DNA of 64,000 nucleotides from Anaerolineae bacterium (GCA_013314735.1 JABUFD010000002.1:868001-932000), one strand, 5' to 3'. Positions 8,727-17,860 are shown, counted from the stretch's first letter. A program made the numbers and translations. Notes: a model not told the origin generated them from the sequence alone.

Positions 8727-10103
8727 TTATGCCTTGCGGCGGATGGGTACATAGACATATAGCAGGGAGTCTTCCTGGAAGTCATTGAACTCTGGCGGGT
8801 ACAGCTCAAAATCGGGCTGGTCACGGTCATGTTCCCATTCGGTTTGCTGCGGCAGCCAGGTGGAAAAGATGTAGTCGTAGGCTTTGTGGATGCTTTCCTT
8901 GGGGCCGGGCGCTTCGACCACAACATAGTCCTGTTCCGGCAGCATGGCGATCTCGAACCCATCCGGGACATGGGTCAGTTTGTTGTCTTTAAGCGGAAAG
9001 GCGACCATGTAATCAAAGTTGTCATCCGCGCGGACGGGGTAGCACAAACCGAGCGAGTGGAAGCCTTCGGTTCCGGGCGCAATCAGCAGGTGTTGGATGG
9101 TTTGCCAGTCCTGGAAAAATTCGGTCCAAAATGTGCCGATCGCATCGGTGGTGTTCATGGTGAAGGAACGGGTTTTGCCGATATACAATTGGGCGGGTTT
9201 GCGGGTAATGGTGGCTGTTGCCATGATTTGTTTTCTCCTTTGTGGGGGTACAGGTTGGGGCGGCAGGGAGCGCTGGATCTCACGTTGAAGTTCGACCAGG
9301 TGTTTCTCGTCATCTTCATAATGCAGTTCCATGAACGGCCCTTCAAAGCGCCAGGCGTTGTGCTGGGCCCAGTCAAACATCGCCAGGCGGGCTTCTTCGG
9401 GTTGGTAGCGGTCCGGGTCATACAGGAGGGTGAGGACGGCCTCGCGGGGGGGAAGGTGCTGCAGGCATAGGGGGTGCGGCAGGCTGCCGGATGTTGCGGC
9501 CCGTTGCGCATCTTCCAGCGGAAGGCCCACCTCGATCCGCAGCAGGTCGCTTTCCTCGTCCTGCGCTTCCGTGAAACGCACCGTCCAGAAGGGGGCGGCT
9601 GCGGCACGCAGGCTGCGGCTGACGGCTGTTTCCAATACACTGCGCAGTCGCAGCACCTGATTACGCAGCGCGGCGCGGTTGTCATGCGGCAGATCCTCTT
9701 GCACCACAGCCAGGGCAAGCGCCGGCTGGTTTTTTACCAGCAGCTGGGCATGCAGGATGTCACTCTCTTGCTGTACCAACTGCGCCTGGCTGGCGCGCAG
9801 CCAGTTAAGGCGTTCCGCGGCCTCCTGCTGCTGCTCGCGCAGGTTTTGTTCCTGGCTTTGCAGCAGGCTCTGCACCTGCTCCGGGCTGCGGTGTTCCAGC
9901 AGATAGCTGATGTTCTCCAGCGAGAACCCCATCAATTTGAAGAGGAGGATCTCGTTCAGCCGCATCAACTGCGGCAGCTCGTAATAACGGTAGCCGGAGT
10001 ACACGTCCACCCAGGCGGGCTTGAGCAGGTTGAGGCGGTCATAATGCCGCAGTGTTTTGATGCTGACACATCCCAGTTTTGCGAACTCACCGATCTTGAT
10101 CAT
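8727..10103 (-). CDS. MerR-family regulator with two effector-binding modules
   Basis: A 458-residue protein. Residues 1-70 are a MerR winged helix (IKIGEFAKLGCVSIKTLRHY, then GYRYY); a coiled coil spans roughly 75-115. A first effector module runs to about 285 (FEGPFMELHYEDDEKH, then IQRSL). A second module from about 294 to the end looks like a GyrI/AraC-effector domain (GTFWTEFFQDWQ, YDYIFSTWLPQQ, ELYPPEFND). Most BmrR-type regulators have only one. The junction contains an in-frame ATG at 9224 with a good AAAGGAG nine bases before it, so the last 165 residues may also be made separately. Start ATG 10103 has AGGA upstream. It probably senses hydrophobic drugs or metabolites and controls its own promoter. 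Confidence 0.85.
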   Translation of the reverse strand: MIKIGEFAKLGCVSIKTLRHYDRLNLLKPAWVDVYSGYRYYELPQLMRLNEILLFKLMGFSLENISYLLEHRSPEQVQSLLQSQEQNLREQQQEAAERLNWLRASQAQLVQQESDILHAQLLVKNQPALALAVVQEDLPHDNRAALRNQVLRLRSVLETAVSRSLRAAAAPFWTVRFTEAQDEESDLLRIEVGLPLEDAQRAATSGSLPHPLCLQHLPPREAVLTLLYDPDRYQPEEARLAMFDWAQHNAWRFEGPFMELHYEDDEKHLVELQREIQRSLPPQPVPPQRRKQIMATATITRKPAQLYIGKTRSFTMNTTDAIGTFWTEFFQDWQTIQHLLIAPGTEGFHSLGLCYPVRADDNFDYMVAFPLKDNKLTHVPDGFEIAMLPEQDYVVVEAPGPKESIHKAYDYIFSTWLPQQTEWEHDRDQPDFELYPPEFNDFQEDSLLYVYVPIRRKA

Positions 10104-10149
10104 GTTCTTCCTGCCATACAAAAAAAATGAAGCGCTTCTAACTGCCTAT

Positions 10150-10180
10150 AGGATAAGCCCTGCCCCAGGGGGAGAGTCAA
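10150..10180 (-). promoter_or_regulatory. MerR-type promoter with 19-bp spacer and centred dyad
   Basis: Reading on the minus strand: TTGACT (10180-10175), a 19-base spacer, then TATCCT (10155-10150). The spacer holds the perfect dyad CCCTG-GGG-CAGGG (10158-10170), centred within one base of the spacer midpoint. A 19-bp spacer with a centred dyad is the hallmark of promoters that MerR-family proteins activate by untwisting. The start codon of the MerR gene lies about 40 bases downstream, indicating autoregulation. Confidence 0.75.
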
Positions 10181-10218
10181 GGGCTGAATGATGAAATTGC
10201 GCAAACTGGCAGGGTTAA

Positions 10219-12567
10219 TTATCCGATGAGTGGTTCAACATCATCACTCAAAAAGGCCACTGCCACCGATTTTTCATCATTCATGATCACTTTGAGGAAA
10301 TGGCCGGGACGAATGTCATTCACAGCGACTACCCGCAGGCATTCGCAAAAACGCTGATCGGTGGGGGAAAACTCCAGCAGGCGGTTGGGATGGTGTTCCA
10401 GCCAGCCGGCCTGGAACCGCGATCTTTCATCGCTCAGGTCCACCGCCAGGGGATAGATGTTGGCTTCCATCAGGTCCTGAAAAAAATGGGTACCCAGGGA
10501 CGGTTCCGGTGCGGGGCCGATGCCAGGGCCGGTCAGTTCGATCAGGGCTTCGGCGTGGTAAATGTCGCCATAGCTGACCGGTACGCCCAGGTCAGAGTTG
10601 GAGGAACCCCAACGGCCAGGGCCGATCAGGATGAAGCGTTTGTCCTTCATCATCTCATTCACCCGCCCGATGGCATGACTCAGTTCAAAGCGATCATTGA
10701 GGGAGGGCAGTGCGAAATAAGCCTGCGGGTCTACATACACGACCCACTGCACCTGGTCTATGAAACCTTGCGGCACGACAAAGGTGGTTTTGAACAACAG
10801 GTCCTCTTCTGCCAAATCGCGCGGGATGGGAGGTATCTCATGGATATCCATGTGGCTTTGCGGCCGGCACTGCAGGATGGTGATTTTGAGGTCAATGCTG
10901 CCGTCCGGCAGGGGGTCGATGTGCACAGTGAACTCCACATCAACCGGCGAGTTATAGCGTGTTTCGAGGATTTTCAGCATTTCTCGCATGCGCACCGCAA
11001 ACGAGGACAATTTCAGCAGGTCGTCGAACGTCAGTACCAGGTCTTTCTTGCGGCTGCCGATCAAGTTGCTGCGCAGTGAGGAAAAGTAACCACCCTCATC
11101 CAACTGGGCGATGTAGCGCAGGGGTTCATAACGGCCGCTGATCACCTCATGAATCGGCAGGGTGCGGAAGGAGTTGGTTTGCAGGTCAATCAGATCAACA
11201 AACTGCTGGGAATAACGCCGGATTTCCTTGCTGTTGGTGGATGGGCGCAGCAGGGGATGGCTGAGTGCGATCAGGCGGGGATAATCGTTGCCCACCCGGT
11301 CCACGGCGCGCGTGCCCAATCCCCACACCAGGCGCACAAAGCCGTCTTCACGGCGGATGTCCGGGTTCCAGCGGTACATGTTGCGGCTGAAGGCCACGCC
11401 GGCACCGTGCGGCAGGTAATAATGATTGAAGGTTTCCCCTTCGACCACCTGCACCAGCAGCGCCATGCGCTCATCGTAATCGATCAACCCTTTACTGCGG
11501 CGATACATCAGTGCACCCGGATTGAGAGTGGAGGCATAAATGTGGGCCATGGCGCGCACAAACGCTTTCAGGTTTTCATCCAGTGTGCCCTGGTTGGGCA
11601 GGAAGATGCTTTCATATTTCCCCGCAAACGATGTACCGAAGTTGTCCTCCAGCAGGCTGGAGGAACGCAGGATCAGCGGTTTGTTGGCGGTCACTTCCAG
11701 CACGTGGCGGATCTTTGCCAGCACGTCTTCCGGCATGGTGCCCTGCTCGAAGGCTTTCACAATCTGCGGATATTCGGCGCGCATGCGCTCTTCCGATTTG
11801 TATTTCTGCGTATTCCAGGGTTCCAGGTTGTTGTAGGAAATAAAGGTGTACAGCTCGCCGGAGCCGATGAAGAACGAATCCGGCACGCGCACATTGTCGG
11901 AGAGTTCAGGGATATTCACACGGCTGAGGATGGCGTGCGCCAGCAGCATCCCGGCGGCTTTACCGCCGATGCGCCCTGCGCCGATCTTGTGTTCGCGGAT
12001 GTGCGCCAGGTCATCGATGGTGAAGTAATCACGGGCGATCTTGATATAGCGCAGCTGGTCACTGATCAGGGTGCGGATCAGCACCACCTTGGCTTCCTCA
12101 TAACGTGACGCGAACTGGGCACGTTCATCCGGTTCCATCTGTTCCACATGGCGCGCGAAATCGAAGATCAACTCCATTGGTGCCAGTTCAAAATTGATGT
12201 TCAGCAGCAGGTCGCCGACCGAAATACCGCGTTCTTCCGCCAGGGTTTTATTGACAATTTCCTCAAAGACTTCAAACGAAAGGTTCTGGCTGAAGATGAG
12301 GGAGGTGAGGTGCTCGCGGATGCGTTCCATGCGCAGGTCCCACACCTCGTTGTTTTCCTCAAAGTAAGGGTCAGACAGCCCTTCGCGTTCCTGTGAGCGC
12401 AGCGCCATTTCGCGCACACGCGCCTCGAACACGCGCGGTGAGATGATATCGCGGTTGAACAATTCCCAGCGCATGGCTTCACGGATGCGCTTGCTGAGGA
12501 TTGGGTAATCACCCAGGGTCAGCAGGATGCGCAGGAAGCGGGTGGAGGATGCGGAGGTGGGGAACAT
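10219..12567 (-). CDS. PEP/pyruvate-binding (PPDK N-terminal) domain protein without the phosphohistidine domain
   Basis: A 782-residue protein. About 190 helical residues precede an ATP-grasp region like the N-terminal nucleotide-binding domain of pyruvate phosphate dikinase: PLILRSSSLLEDNFGTSFAGKY is close to the RSSA-ED-SFAG signature, and FVRLVWGLGTRAV is the next block. I find no GG-T-SHAA swivelling phosphohistidine motif and no C-terminal PEP barrel. Instead a C-terminal domain carries RFILIGPGRWGSSNSDLG. It is therefore not a complete PPDK or PEP synthase; it may phosphorylate or regulate a partner using ATP. It is a single gene between the MerR promoter region and dnaN, both on the same strand. 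Function unknown. Confidence 0.75.
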   Translation of the reverse strand: MFPTSASSTRFLRILLTLGDYPILSKRIREAMRWELFNRDIISPRVFEARVREMALRSQEREGLSDPYFEENNEVWDLRMERIREHLTSLIFSQNLSFEVFEEIVNKTLAEERGISVGDLLLNINFELAPMELIFDFARHVEQMEPDERAQFASRYEEAKVVLIRTLISDQLRYIKIARDYFTIDDLAHIREHKIGAGRIGGKAAGMLLAHAILSRVNIPELSDNVRVPDSFFIGSGELYTFISYNNLEPWNTQKYKSEERMRAEYPQIVKAFEQGTMPEDVLAKIRHVLEVTANKPLILRSSSLLEDNFGTSFAGKYESIFLPNQGTLDENLKAFVRAMAHIYASTLNPGALMYRRSKGLIDYDERMALLVQVVEGETFNHYYLPHGAGVAFSRNMYRWNPDIRREDGFVRLVWGLGTRAVDRVGNDYPRLIALSHPLLRPSTNSKEIRRYSQQFVDLIDLQTNSFRTLPIHEVISGRYEPLRYIAQLDEGGYFSSLRSNLIGSRKKDLVLTFDDLLKLSSFAVRMREMLKILETRYNSPVDVEFTVHIDPLPDGSIDLKITILQCRPQSHMDIHEIPPIPRDLAEEDLLFKTTFVVPQGFIDQVQWVVYVDPQAYFALPSLNDRFELSHAIGRVNEMMKDKRFILIGPGRWGSSNSDLGVPVSYGDIYHAEALIELTGPGIGPAPEPSLGTHFFQDLMEANIYPLAVDLSDERSRFQAGWLEHHPNRLLEFSPTDQRFCECLRVVAVNDIRPGHFLKVIMNDEKSVAVAFLSDDVEPLIG

Positions 12568-12668
12568 GGAAGGGGTACCTTTGGTGCGGGGAATGACCGC
12601 GGTTAATCAGGAATACACCAGCCGATCAGTGATCGCCGGTGTGGGACTGCGGAACAATTAGCGCCAGG

Positions 12669-13796
12669 CTAATTGACATGCATTGGCATGACAATGTGCT
12701 GGAAGCTGTTGTCTCCGGCGGGACACAACATGGCAGGGGTGTTCTTGGCGTTCGCTTCCAGGATGACATTGGGGGTGTTGATCACATCCAGCGCTTCGCG
12801 CAGGTATTTCACGTTGAAGGCGATTTGCAGTTCGGGTCCGCTGAGGGCGGCATCAACCACGATCTCGCTCTGCCCGGTCTCTTCTGATTGCGCGGAAAGC
12901 TGCACGCGTGCCGGGCCGCCGTTTTCGGGCATCACATTCATCACCACCACATTGCTGCCTTCACGGGCGATGATTTCTGCCTGGCGGCAGGCTTTGAGCA
13001 GGGCGGGAGTCGAGAACGTGACCATGGTTTTGTAGCTGTTGGGCATGATCGACTTGTAATCCGGGAAATTGCCATCAATCAGCTGTGAAACCAGTTCGGC
13101 ATTGGTGGTGTGGAAAATGACCTGTCCGCGGGAGGGCGGTACCACCATCACCAGGGGTTCATCGCTGTTGCCTGCGATGCGTGCGGCTTCGTTGAGGGCA
13201 CGGGCAGGGATGATCAATTTGTGGCTTTTACCGGTGGCGCCGGAAAGCTCGCCCTTGCGCACCGAAATGCGGAAACCGTCTGTGGCCACCAGGCTGAGCT
13301 TGTTGTCATTGATCTCCATCAGCACACCCTGCAGCACCGGGCGTGCCTCATCGGATGAGGCGGCAAAGGTGACCTGCTGGATCATTTCCTTGAAATCACT
13401 CACATTGAGGGAAACGCCGTCCTGCAGGTCCGGTACGGGGATGGGGGGGAATTCCTGGGCGTCAATTCCCTTGATATCGGTATGGTTTTTTCCACAGTGA
13501 ACATTGAGGGTGTTGGTTTTGATGATGTCATCGAGGGTGACATCTTCCTGCGGGAGGGCACTGACCAGGTCAACGAACGTGCGGGAGGGAACGGTGATGG
13601 CGCCTTCTTCTTCAATTTTGGCGCCAATCCAGCAGGTGATGGCCATTTCGAGGTTGGTGGCAGAAAGGCGCAGGCGCCCTTCGTCGGTGGCCAGCAACAC
13701 GTTGGCCAGGACGGGTAAAGTGCTGCGCGGTGCAATTGCCTTGGATACCAGGCTCAAACCATGTGCCAGTTGCTGCTGCGTTACGGTTACCTTCAT
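12669..13796 (-). CDS. dnaN: DNA polymerase III subunit beta (sliding clamp)
   Basis: A 375-residue protein, the usual clamp length. It opens MKVTVTQQQLAHGLSLVSKA and contains TLPVLANVLL, the FxxxVxxxxxAxSxDEARPVLQGVL block (TFAASSDEARPVLQGVL), TDGFRI, and the C-terminal MPMHVN that ends nearly all clamps. The homodimeric ring encircles DNA and tethers the polymerase. GGGAGA precedes the ATG, and a TATAAT lies about 55 bases upstream in the leader. It stands alone here rather than beside dnaA or recF, so it is not at a classical origin cluster. Confidence 0.97.
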   Translation of the reverse strand: MKVTVTQQQLAHGLSLVSKAIAPRSTLPVLANVLLATDEGRLRLSATNLEMAITCWIGAKIEEEGAITVPSRTFVDLVSALPQEDVTLDDIIKTNTLNVHCGKNHTDIKGIDAQEFPPIPVPDLQDGVSLNVSDFKEMIQQVTFAASSDEARPVLQGVLMEINDNKLSLVATDGFRISVRKGELSGATGKSHKLIIPARALNEAARIAGNSDEPLVMVVPPSRGQVIFHTTNAELVSQLIDGNFPDYKSIMPNSYKTMVTFSTPALLKACRQAEIIAREGSNVVVMNVMPENGGPARVQLSAQSEETGQSEIVVDAALSGPELQIAFNVKYLREALDVINTPNVILEANAKNTPAMLCPAGDNSFQHIVMPMHVN

Positions 13797-13976
13797 TGTC
13801 CATCTCCCAGGTGAATTGTATGGTCAGTCCGTGATCACTTTTGTTAAATTATAATGCAAAAAAAAGATTTTTCACCCATCAAATTTTCATCCTGTGATTC
13901 TGCGAGTGAGGAGGATTGATGCGAAGGGGTTACTTTCAGCCATATAAATATCCCTTAATCCTGGCATTGAAAACGA

Positions 13977-14006
13977 TTGACAAAAGTAAAAATCCTGTGC
14001 TATTCT
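13977..14006 (+). promoter_or_regulatory. sigma70-type promoter of the ferredoxin gene
   Basis: TTGACA at 13977-13982, an 18-base spacer and TATTCT at 14001-14006. An AAGGAGG ribosome-binding site follows at about 14050 and the ferredoxin ATG at 14063. Confidence 0.75.
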
Positions 14007-14062
14007 TACATTAAGTTGAGTAAGCCTGTATCACTCATTGTTCCTAATCAAGGAGGAAAATT

Positions 14063-14236
14063 ATGCCCCATATTATTAATCCCGATGAATGCATTCTTTG
14101 CGGTGCCTGCGAGGCCGAGTGCCCGTACGAAGCCATTTCCGAAAAAGACGGCTCGATGTGGATTGATCCGGAAATCTGCCAGGACGCAGGCGACTGCGTT
14201 GAGGTGTGCCCGGTGGATGCCATTTCTCCCGCCTAA
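14063..14236 (+). CDS. short ferredoxin with one complete and one incomplete 4Fe-4S motif
   Basis: A 57-residue bacterial-type ferredoxin. The first motif, [12 protein letters not shown], supplies C10, C13, C16 and C20. The second reads C39-QDA-GDC45-VEV-C49-P, so the expected second cysteine is A42. By analogy with 2[4Fe-4S] ferredoxins, cluster I (C10, C13, C16, C49) is complete, while cluster II has only C20, C39 and C45. That predicts a [3Fe-4S] cluster, or a [4Fe-4S] cluster with a non-cysteine ligand such as D41. It is a small soluble electron carrier. A strong promoter, AAGGAGG site and terminator surround it, so it is a monocistronic and probably well-expressed gene. Confidence 0.93.
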   Translation: MPHIINPDECILCGACEAECPYEAISEKDGSMWIDPEICQDAGDCVEVCPVDAISPA

Positions 14237-14265
14237 GCGTTAATCCGCAATCGCACGAATCCCAT

Positions 14266-14296
14266 CGGAGCTGGTTCAATGACCGGCTCCGTTTTG
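14266..14296 (+). terminator. intrinsic terminator of the ferredoxin gene
   Basis: CGGAGCTGGT (14266-14275) pairs with ACCGGCTCCG (14282-14291), ten pairs with one G-U, six-base loop, then TTTTGGTT. Confidence 0.8.
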
Positions 14297-14395
14297 GTTA
14301 AATGCTTAGGCTCACAAACAGTTTTTTAATGTTCCTGCACTTTGAATTTGTATAATAGTTGTAGAGAATACTGAAATTCACCGAAGGAGCGAAAG

Positions 14396-16177
14396 ATGAA
14401 AAAGCTGCCTCTATACTGGGGGATAGCCATTATTGGTTTAATGGTCTTCTCTGCCTGTGGGAACGGGCTGGATTTGTTTGGATCATCAAAACCAGGCGAT
14501 GAAAATGCACCGCAAAGCGAAAGTGGGGCGATGGATGACCTGGTCCCTGACCAAATTCATCCATCCACTTACCTTACCAGTGCCATTACTGAACGGCCAT
14601 CACACGTTCATTACCCGAATGGGATGGCTATTGATTACCTTTACCGCAGTTTTCTACAAATTCCTTCGGATATGGTTTGGGGACGCGATGGGAAGCTTTA
14701 CATTGCAGATTGGGCGGGCAGGCATGTGGTCACGGTTGATAAAGATGGCACCATGGCTGACCTGGGCCTTTGGAAAACAGTCCGGCCTTTTCAGGAGTTG
14801 GGTCCACGGCACCTGGAGATGGATTCAACTGGTAATCTCTATATCGCCACGCATAGCATGATTTTTCGCCTTTCACCAGCAGGTGATCTGGCGCCGCTTA
14901 CGGGCATTGATGAATACCCAATCAACAGTCTGGCAATATCACCAGAGGATGAGTTGTATTACACGATCAAGAACGACGGAAAAATTTATCGCTGGCAGGA
15001 GGGACAGTTTCCGATCTTGATAACCAGTGAGATCAGTGAAATTGGCGATATTGAGTTCGGTTTGGATGGTACTTTGTATATGACACAGACGGGGAAAACT
15101 ACCATCAAGAAAATTGACCTGGACACTGGTGACGTATTGCCCTTTGCCGTAGATGTTTGTGACCACGACCCTTGTTGGCTGACCGTGGATACCGATGGTG
15201 ATATCTGGGCGCGCAGCAACAATGAATTACACCAATTATCACCGGATGGGGTTGAGAAACCGTTCACTGTGGATGGGGTCATCGTGCCGGGAGGATTTTT
15301 TTGGTCGCATACCCCGGGTGGGATTGCATTTGATGACGAGGGAGCATTATGGATGGGATGTTACAATTCCAGGTTGATTCGCCTGGTAGCGGTTCCTGGA
15401 AAGGTGGATGAATTTTCAACTGAGTTCTTTGCCGGGTTTGAAGCCAGTGACCTGGCAGTGGATTCAAACGGTAACATCGTTGCCCCTGATATCAACCGGG
15501 GTGAGGTATGGAAAATCACACCGGATGGAGAGCGGGTGTTGGTTACCACGCTACGCAATACCGGTAGGATCACTGTCGCGTTTGATGCCGATGATCATTT
15601 GTTTATTGGAACTGGTAATGGTGAAATTTTAAGAGTTGAGTCAGACGGCACCACATCGCATTACGCCAATGTGGTTACACAACGGATGGTGTTTGGGGCG
15701 GATGGTGTACTGTACGCTGTTTCTGGCTATGATAATCAACTGAAGTCGATTGTGGCTGTGACTGGTATGGATACTGTCGCTTCCTTGATCAGTGAGGTGG
15801 ATGGCGTGAGCTTTGGCACCGGAGGAGTACATATCGCCCCGGCGTTGGATACTGGGTTGTTCGTGTTTGCGGAAGAAGGCCGCAATCTGTTCCATGTTGA
15901 TTTTGACGGCAATGGATCTCTGGTTGCTCATTTGAATCAGTTTGGCGCTGGGGGCCCGGTGGCCATGACATCTTCACCACTGTACGAGGAGGTTTACCTG
16001 ATTCCTCATGGCAGTTACGATCTCATCGGTGTTGGGATGGATGGGAGTGTAAAGGAACTGGTATACGATTTTTGGGGAGATCCCTGGGGAATGGTCTCGA
16101 GCCCGGATGGGAAGTGGTTATATGTGGCAGAATCCGGGGCAATTGATAAACTATCCATGAATATAATTCGGCCATAA
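14396..16177 (+). CDS. beta-propeller (NHL/SMP-30-like) lipoprotein
   Basis: A 593-residue secreted lipoprotein. The signal peptide ends in a lipobox, FSAC, with C21 as the lipidated residue, followed by a Gly/Ser/Glu-rich linker. From about residue 80 onward come repeated strands with the pattern 'GxLYIAD', 'GNLYIATHS', 'DELYYTIKNDGKIYRW', 'GTLYMTQTG', 'GNIVAPDINRGEVWKI' and 'KWLYVAESG'. These are NHL/gluconolactonase-type blades, enough for six or seven. Such propellers bind ligands or act as lactonases; I see no convincing metal-site signature, so function is open. A TATAAT at 14351-14356 and AAGGAG before the ATG fit a monocistronic gene. Confidence 0.82.
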   Translation: MKKLPLYWGIAIIGLMVFSACGNGLDLFGSSKPGDENAPQSESGAMDDLVPDQIHPSTYLTSAITERPSHVHYPNGMAIDYLYRSFLQIPSDMVWGRDGKLYIADWAGRHVVTVDKDGTMADLGLWKTVRPFQELGPRHLEMDSTGNLYIATHSMIFRLSPAGDLAPLTGIDEYPINSLAISPEDELYYTIKNDGKIYRWQEGQFPILITSEISEIGDIEFGLDGTLYMTQTGKTTIKKIDLDTGDVLPFAVDVCDHDPCWLTVDTDGDIWARSNNELHQLSPDGVEKPFTVDGVIVPGGFFWSHTPGGIAFDDEGALWMGCYNSRLIRLVAVPGKVDEFSTEFFAGFEASDLAVDSNGNIVAPDINRGEVWKITPDGERVLVTTLRNTGRITVAFDADDHLFIGTGNGEILRVESDGTTSHYANVVTQRMVFGADGVLYAVSGYDNQLKSIVAVTGMDTVASLISEVDGVSFGTGGVHIAPALDTGLFVFAEEGRNLFHVDFDGNGSLVAHLNQFGAGGPVAMTSSPLYEEVYLIPHGSYDLIGVGMDGSVKELVYDFWGDPWGMVSSPDGKWLYVAESGAIDKLSMNIIRP

Positions 16178-16212
16178 CCACATCTGCCCAAAGTGCGTTC
16201 CTGTCGCTGGGG

Positions 16213-16218
16213 TATAAT
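16213..16218 (+). promoter_or_regulatory. -10 box placing transcription start at the Elp3-like ATG (leaderless mRNA candidate)
   Basis: TATAAT at 16213-16218 is followed by seven bases and the ATG at 16226. No ribosome-binding site lies between. Transcription would start at or next to the A of the start codon. Confidence 0.6.
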
Positions 16219-16225
16219 TGGCTGC

Positions 16226-17860
16226 ATGGCAACCCCTGAGAACCGCGAACAGCGCTGGCGGCAGCGCCAGAAAATCACCCCGGAAAAAGAGGAAGTCGCC
16301 CGCATTGTGCTGGCCAAAGCGCGTGGTGGGGCGGATGTGTTGTCCACACTGCGCAGCCATCCCCTGCCCAGCGGGGGACATCTCTCAAAGGCGGTACTGG
16401 TAGCGGTGTATTGGGAAGGCGTGAACGCCGGGGAATGGGAGGCGGACCCCGCCCTGCTGCAACGCATCCGCAAGAAGCCGATGCGTTCGCTCTCTGGCGT
16501 GACCACGGTGACCGTACTCACCCGTCCGCAGGACTGCCCCGGTAACTGCATCTTCTGCCCGGATGATGTGCGCATGCCCAAAAGCTACCTGCCGGATGAA
16601 CCCGCCGCGGCGCGTGCCCTGCAAAGCGCGTTTGACCCGTTTGTGCAGGTGGAAAGCCGCCTGGCAGCCCTCACCAATGTCGGCCATCCGACCGACAAGG
16701 TGGAAATCCTGATCCTCGGCTCTTCGTGGGATGCCTACCCGCCGGATTACCGCGAATGGTTTGTAAAGCGCTGCTTCGATGCCCTCAATGAGCGCGAAGC
16801 ATCTTCATTGGTGGAAGCGCAGTTGTGGAATGAAACCGCGGCACACCGCAATGTGGGGTTAACGATTGAAACCCGCCCCGACCTCCTCACGCCGGAAGGG
16901 ATTGTCCATCTGCGTTACCTAGGTGTCACCCGCGTGCAATTGGGAGTGCAAAGTCTCGATGACCACATCCTTGAGATTAACTGCCGCGGCCACGGACGCA
17001 CACAAGCCCTGCAGGGGGCGGCCATGCTGCGCGCAGCCGGATTCAAGATTGTGCTGCACTGGATGCCGAACCTGCTGGGTGCCACCCCTGAAAGTGACCG
17101 TGAGGATTTTACTCGCTTGTGGGCAGGTGCGGAGGCCGGGTTGGGTTTCAACCCGGATGAATTGAAAATTTACCCGACCCAACTGCTGGCAGGCACTGTG
17201 CTGTATGACCATTGGCGGCGCGGGGAATACCAGCCTTACACCACCGATACCCTGATCGATCTGCTGGCGGATATCAAACCCACCATTCAACCCTATTGCC
17301 GTGTAAACCGCGTCATCCGTGATATTCCCAGTGATCATGTGGTGGAAGGCAACAAGCGCACCAGCCTGCGCCAGGATGTATTTGACGAAATGCACCGACG
17401 CGGCACGCATTGCTCCTGTATCCGCTGCCGTGAGGTGCGCGGTGAAGCCGTGGCGCCCGGCGAATTGCAACTGCGCGACGTGGTGTACCATGCCGCGTAC
17501 GCCGAGGAGCATTTTCTGCAATTTGTCACACCCGATGACCAGCTGGCGGGTTACCTGCGGCTGTCGTTTGCAGATGCTGACCATCTGCCGCCCTGGCGCG
17601 ATGCGCTCCTGCCGGATTTGCGAGGTGCCGCCGTGATCCGCGAGGTGCACGTTTACGGGCAGTCGCTGGCGGTGGGGGAGGAGCAGCGTGGTGCCGCCCA
17701 GCATATTGGCTTGGGAACGCGCCTGCTGGATGAAGCTGCACGGCTGGCGCAGGCAAAAGGCTTTTCCCGCCTGGCGGTGATCGCGGCGGTTGGCACCCGG
17801 CGCTATTATGCCGGGCGCGGCTTTCGCATGGGGACGCATTACATGGTGCGAGACTTCTAG
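16226..17860 (+). CDS. Elp3-like tRNA uridine-34 modification enzyme (radical SAM + GNAT)
   Basis: A 544-residue fusion. The radical SAM half has DCPGNCIFCPDD (three Cys for the 4Fe-4S cluster), VEILILGSSWDAYP, NVGLTIETRPD and VTRVQLGVQSLDD, all typical of Elp3. The C-terminal ~140 residues form a GNAT acetyltransferase, ending with the acetyl-CoA loop GLGTRLLDEAARLA and GTRRYYAGRGFRMG. Elp3 uses acetyl-CoA and a SAM-derived radical to carboxymethylate U34 in tRNA anticodons; in bacteria and archaea it works without the rest of Elongator. The start is ATG 16226; upstream codons overlap the TATAAT box. Confidence 0.9.
   Translation: MATPENREQRWRQRQKITPEKEEVARIVLAKARGGADVLSTLRSHPLPSGGHLSKAVLVAVYWEGVNAGEWEADPALLQRIRKKPMRSLSGVTTVTVLTRPQDCPGNCIFCPDDVRMPKSYLPDEPAAARALQSAFDPFVQVESRLAALTNVGHPTDKVEILILGSSWDAYPPDYREWFVKRCFDALNEREASSLVEAQLWNETAAHRNVGLTIETRPDLLTPEGIVHLRYLGVTRVQLGVQSLDDHILEINCRGHGRTQALQGAAMLRAAGFKIVLHWMPNLLGATPESDREDFTRLWAGAEAGLGFNPDELKIYPTQLLAGTVLYDHWRRGEYQPYTTDTLIDLLADIKPTIQPYCRVNRVIRDIPSDHVVEGNKRTSLRQDVFDEMHRRGTHCSCIRCREVRGEAVAPGELQLRDVVYHAAYAEEHFLQFVTPDDQLAGYLRLSFADADHLPPWRDALLPDLRGAAVIREVHVYGQSLAVGEEQRGAAQHIGLGTRLLDEAARLAQAKGFSRLAVIAAVGTRRYYAGRGFRMGTHYMVRDF

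Noticed and set aside
12600-14062. Replication origin near dnaN
   Set aside because: No dnaA, recF or gyrase gene and no cluster of DnaA boxes is visible; dnaN stands alone here.
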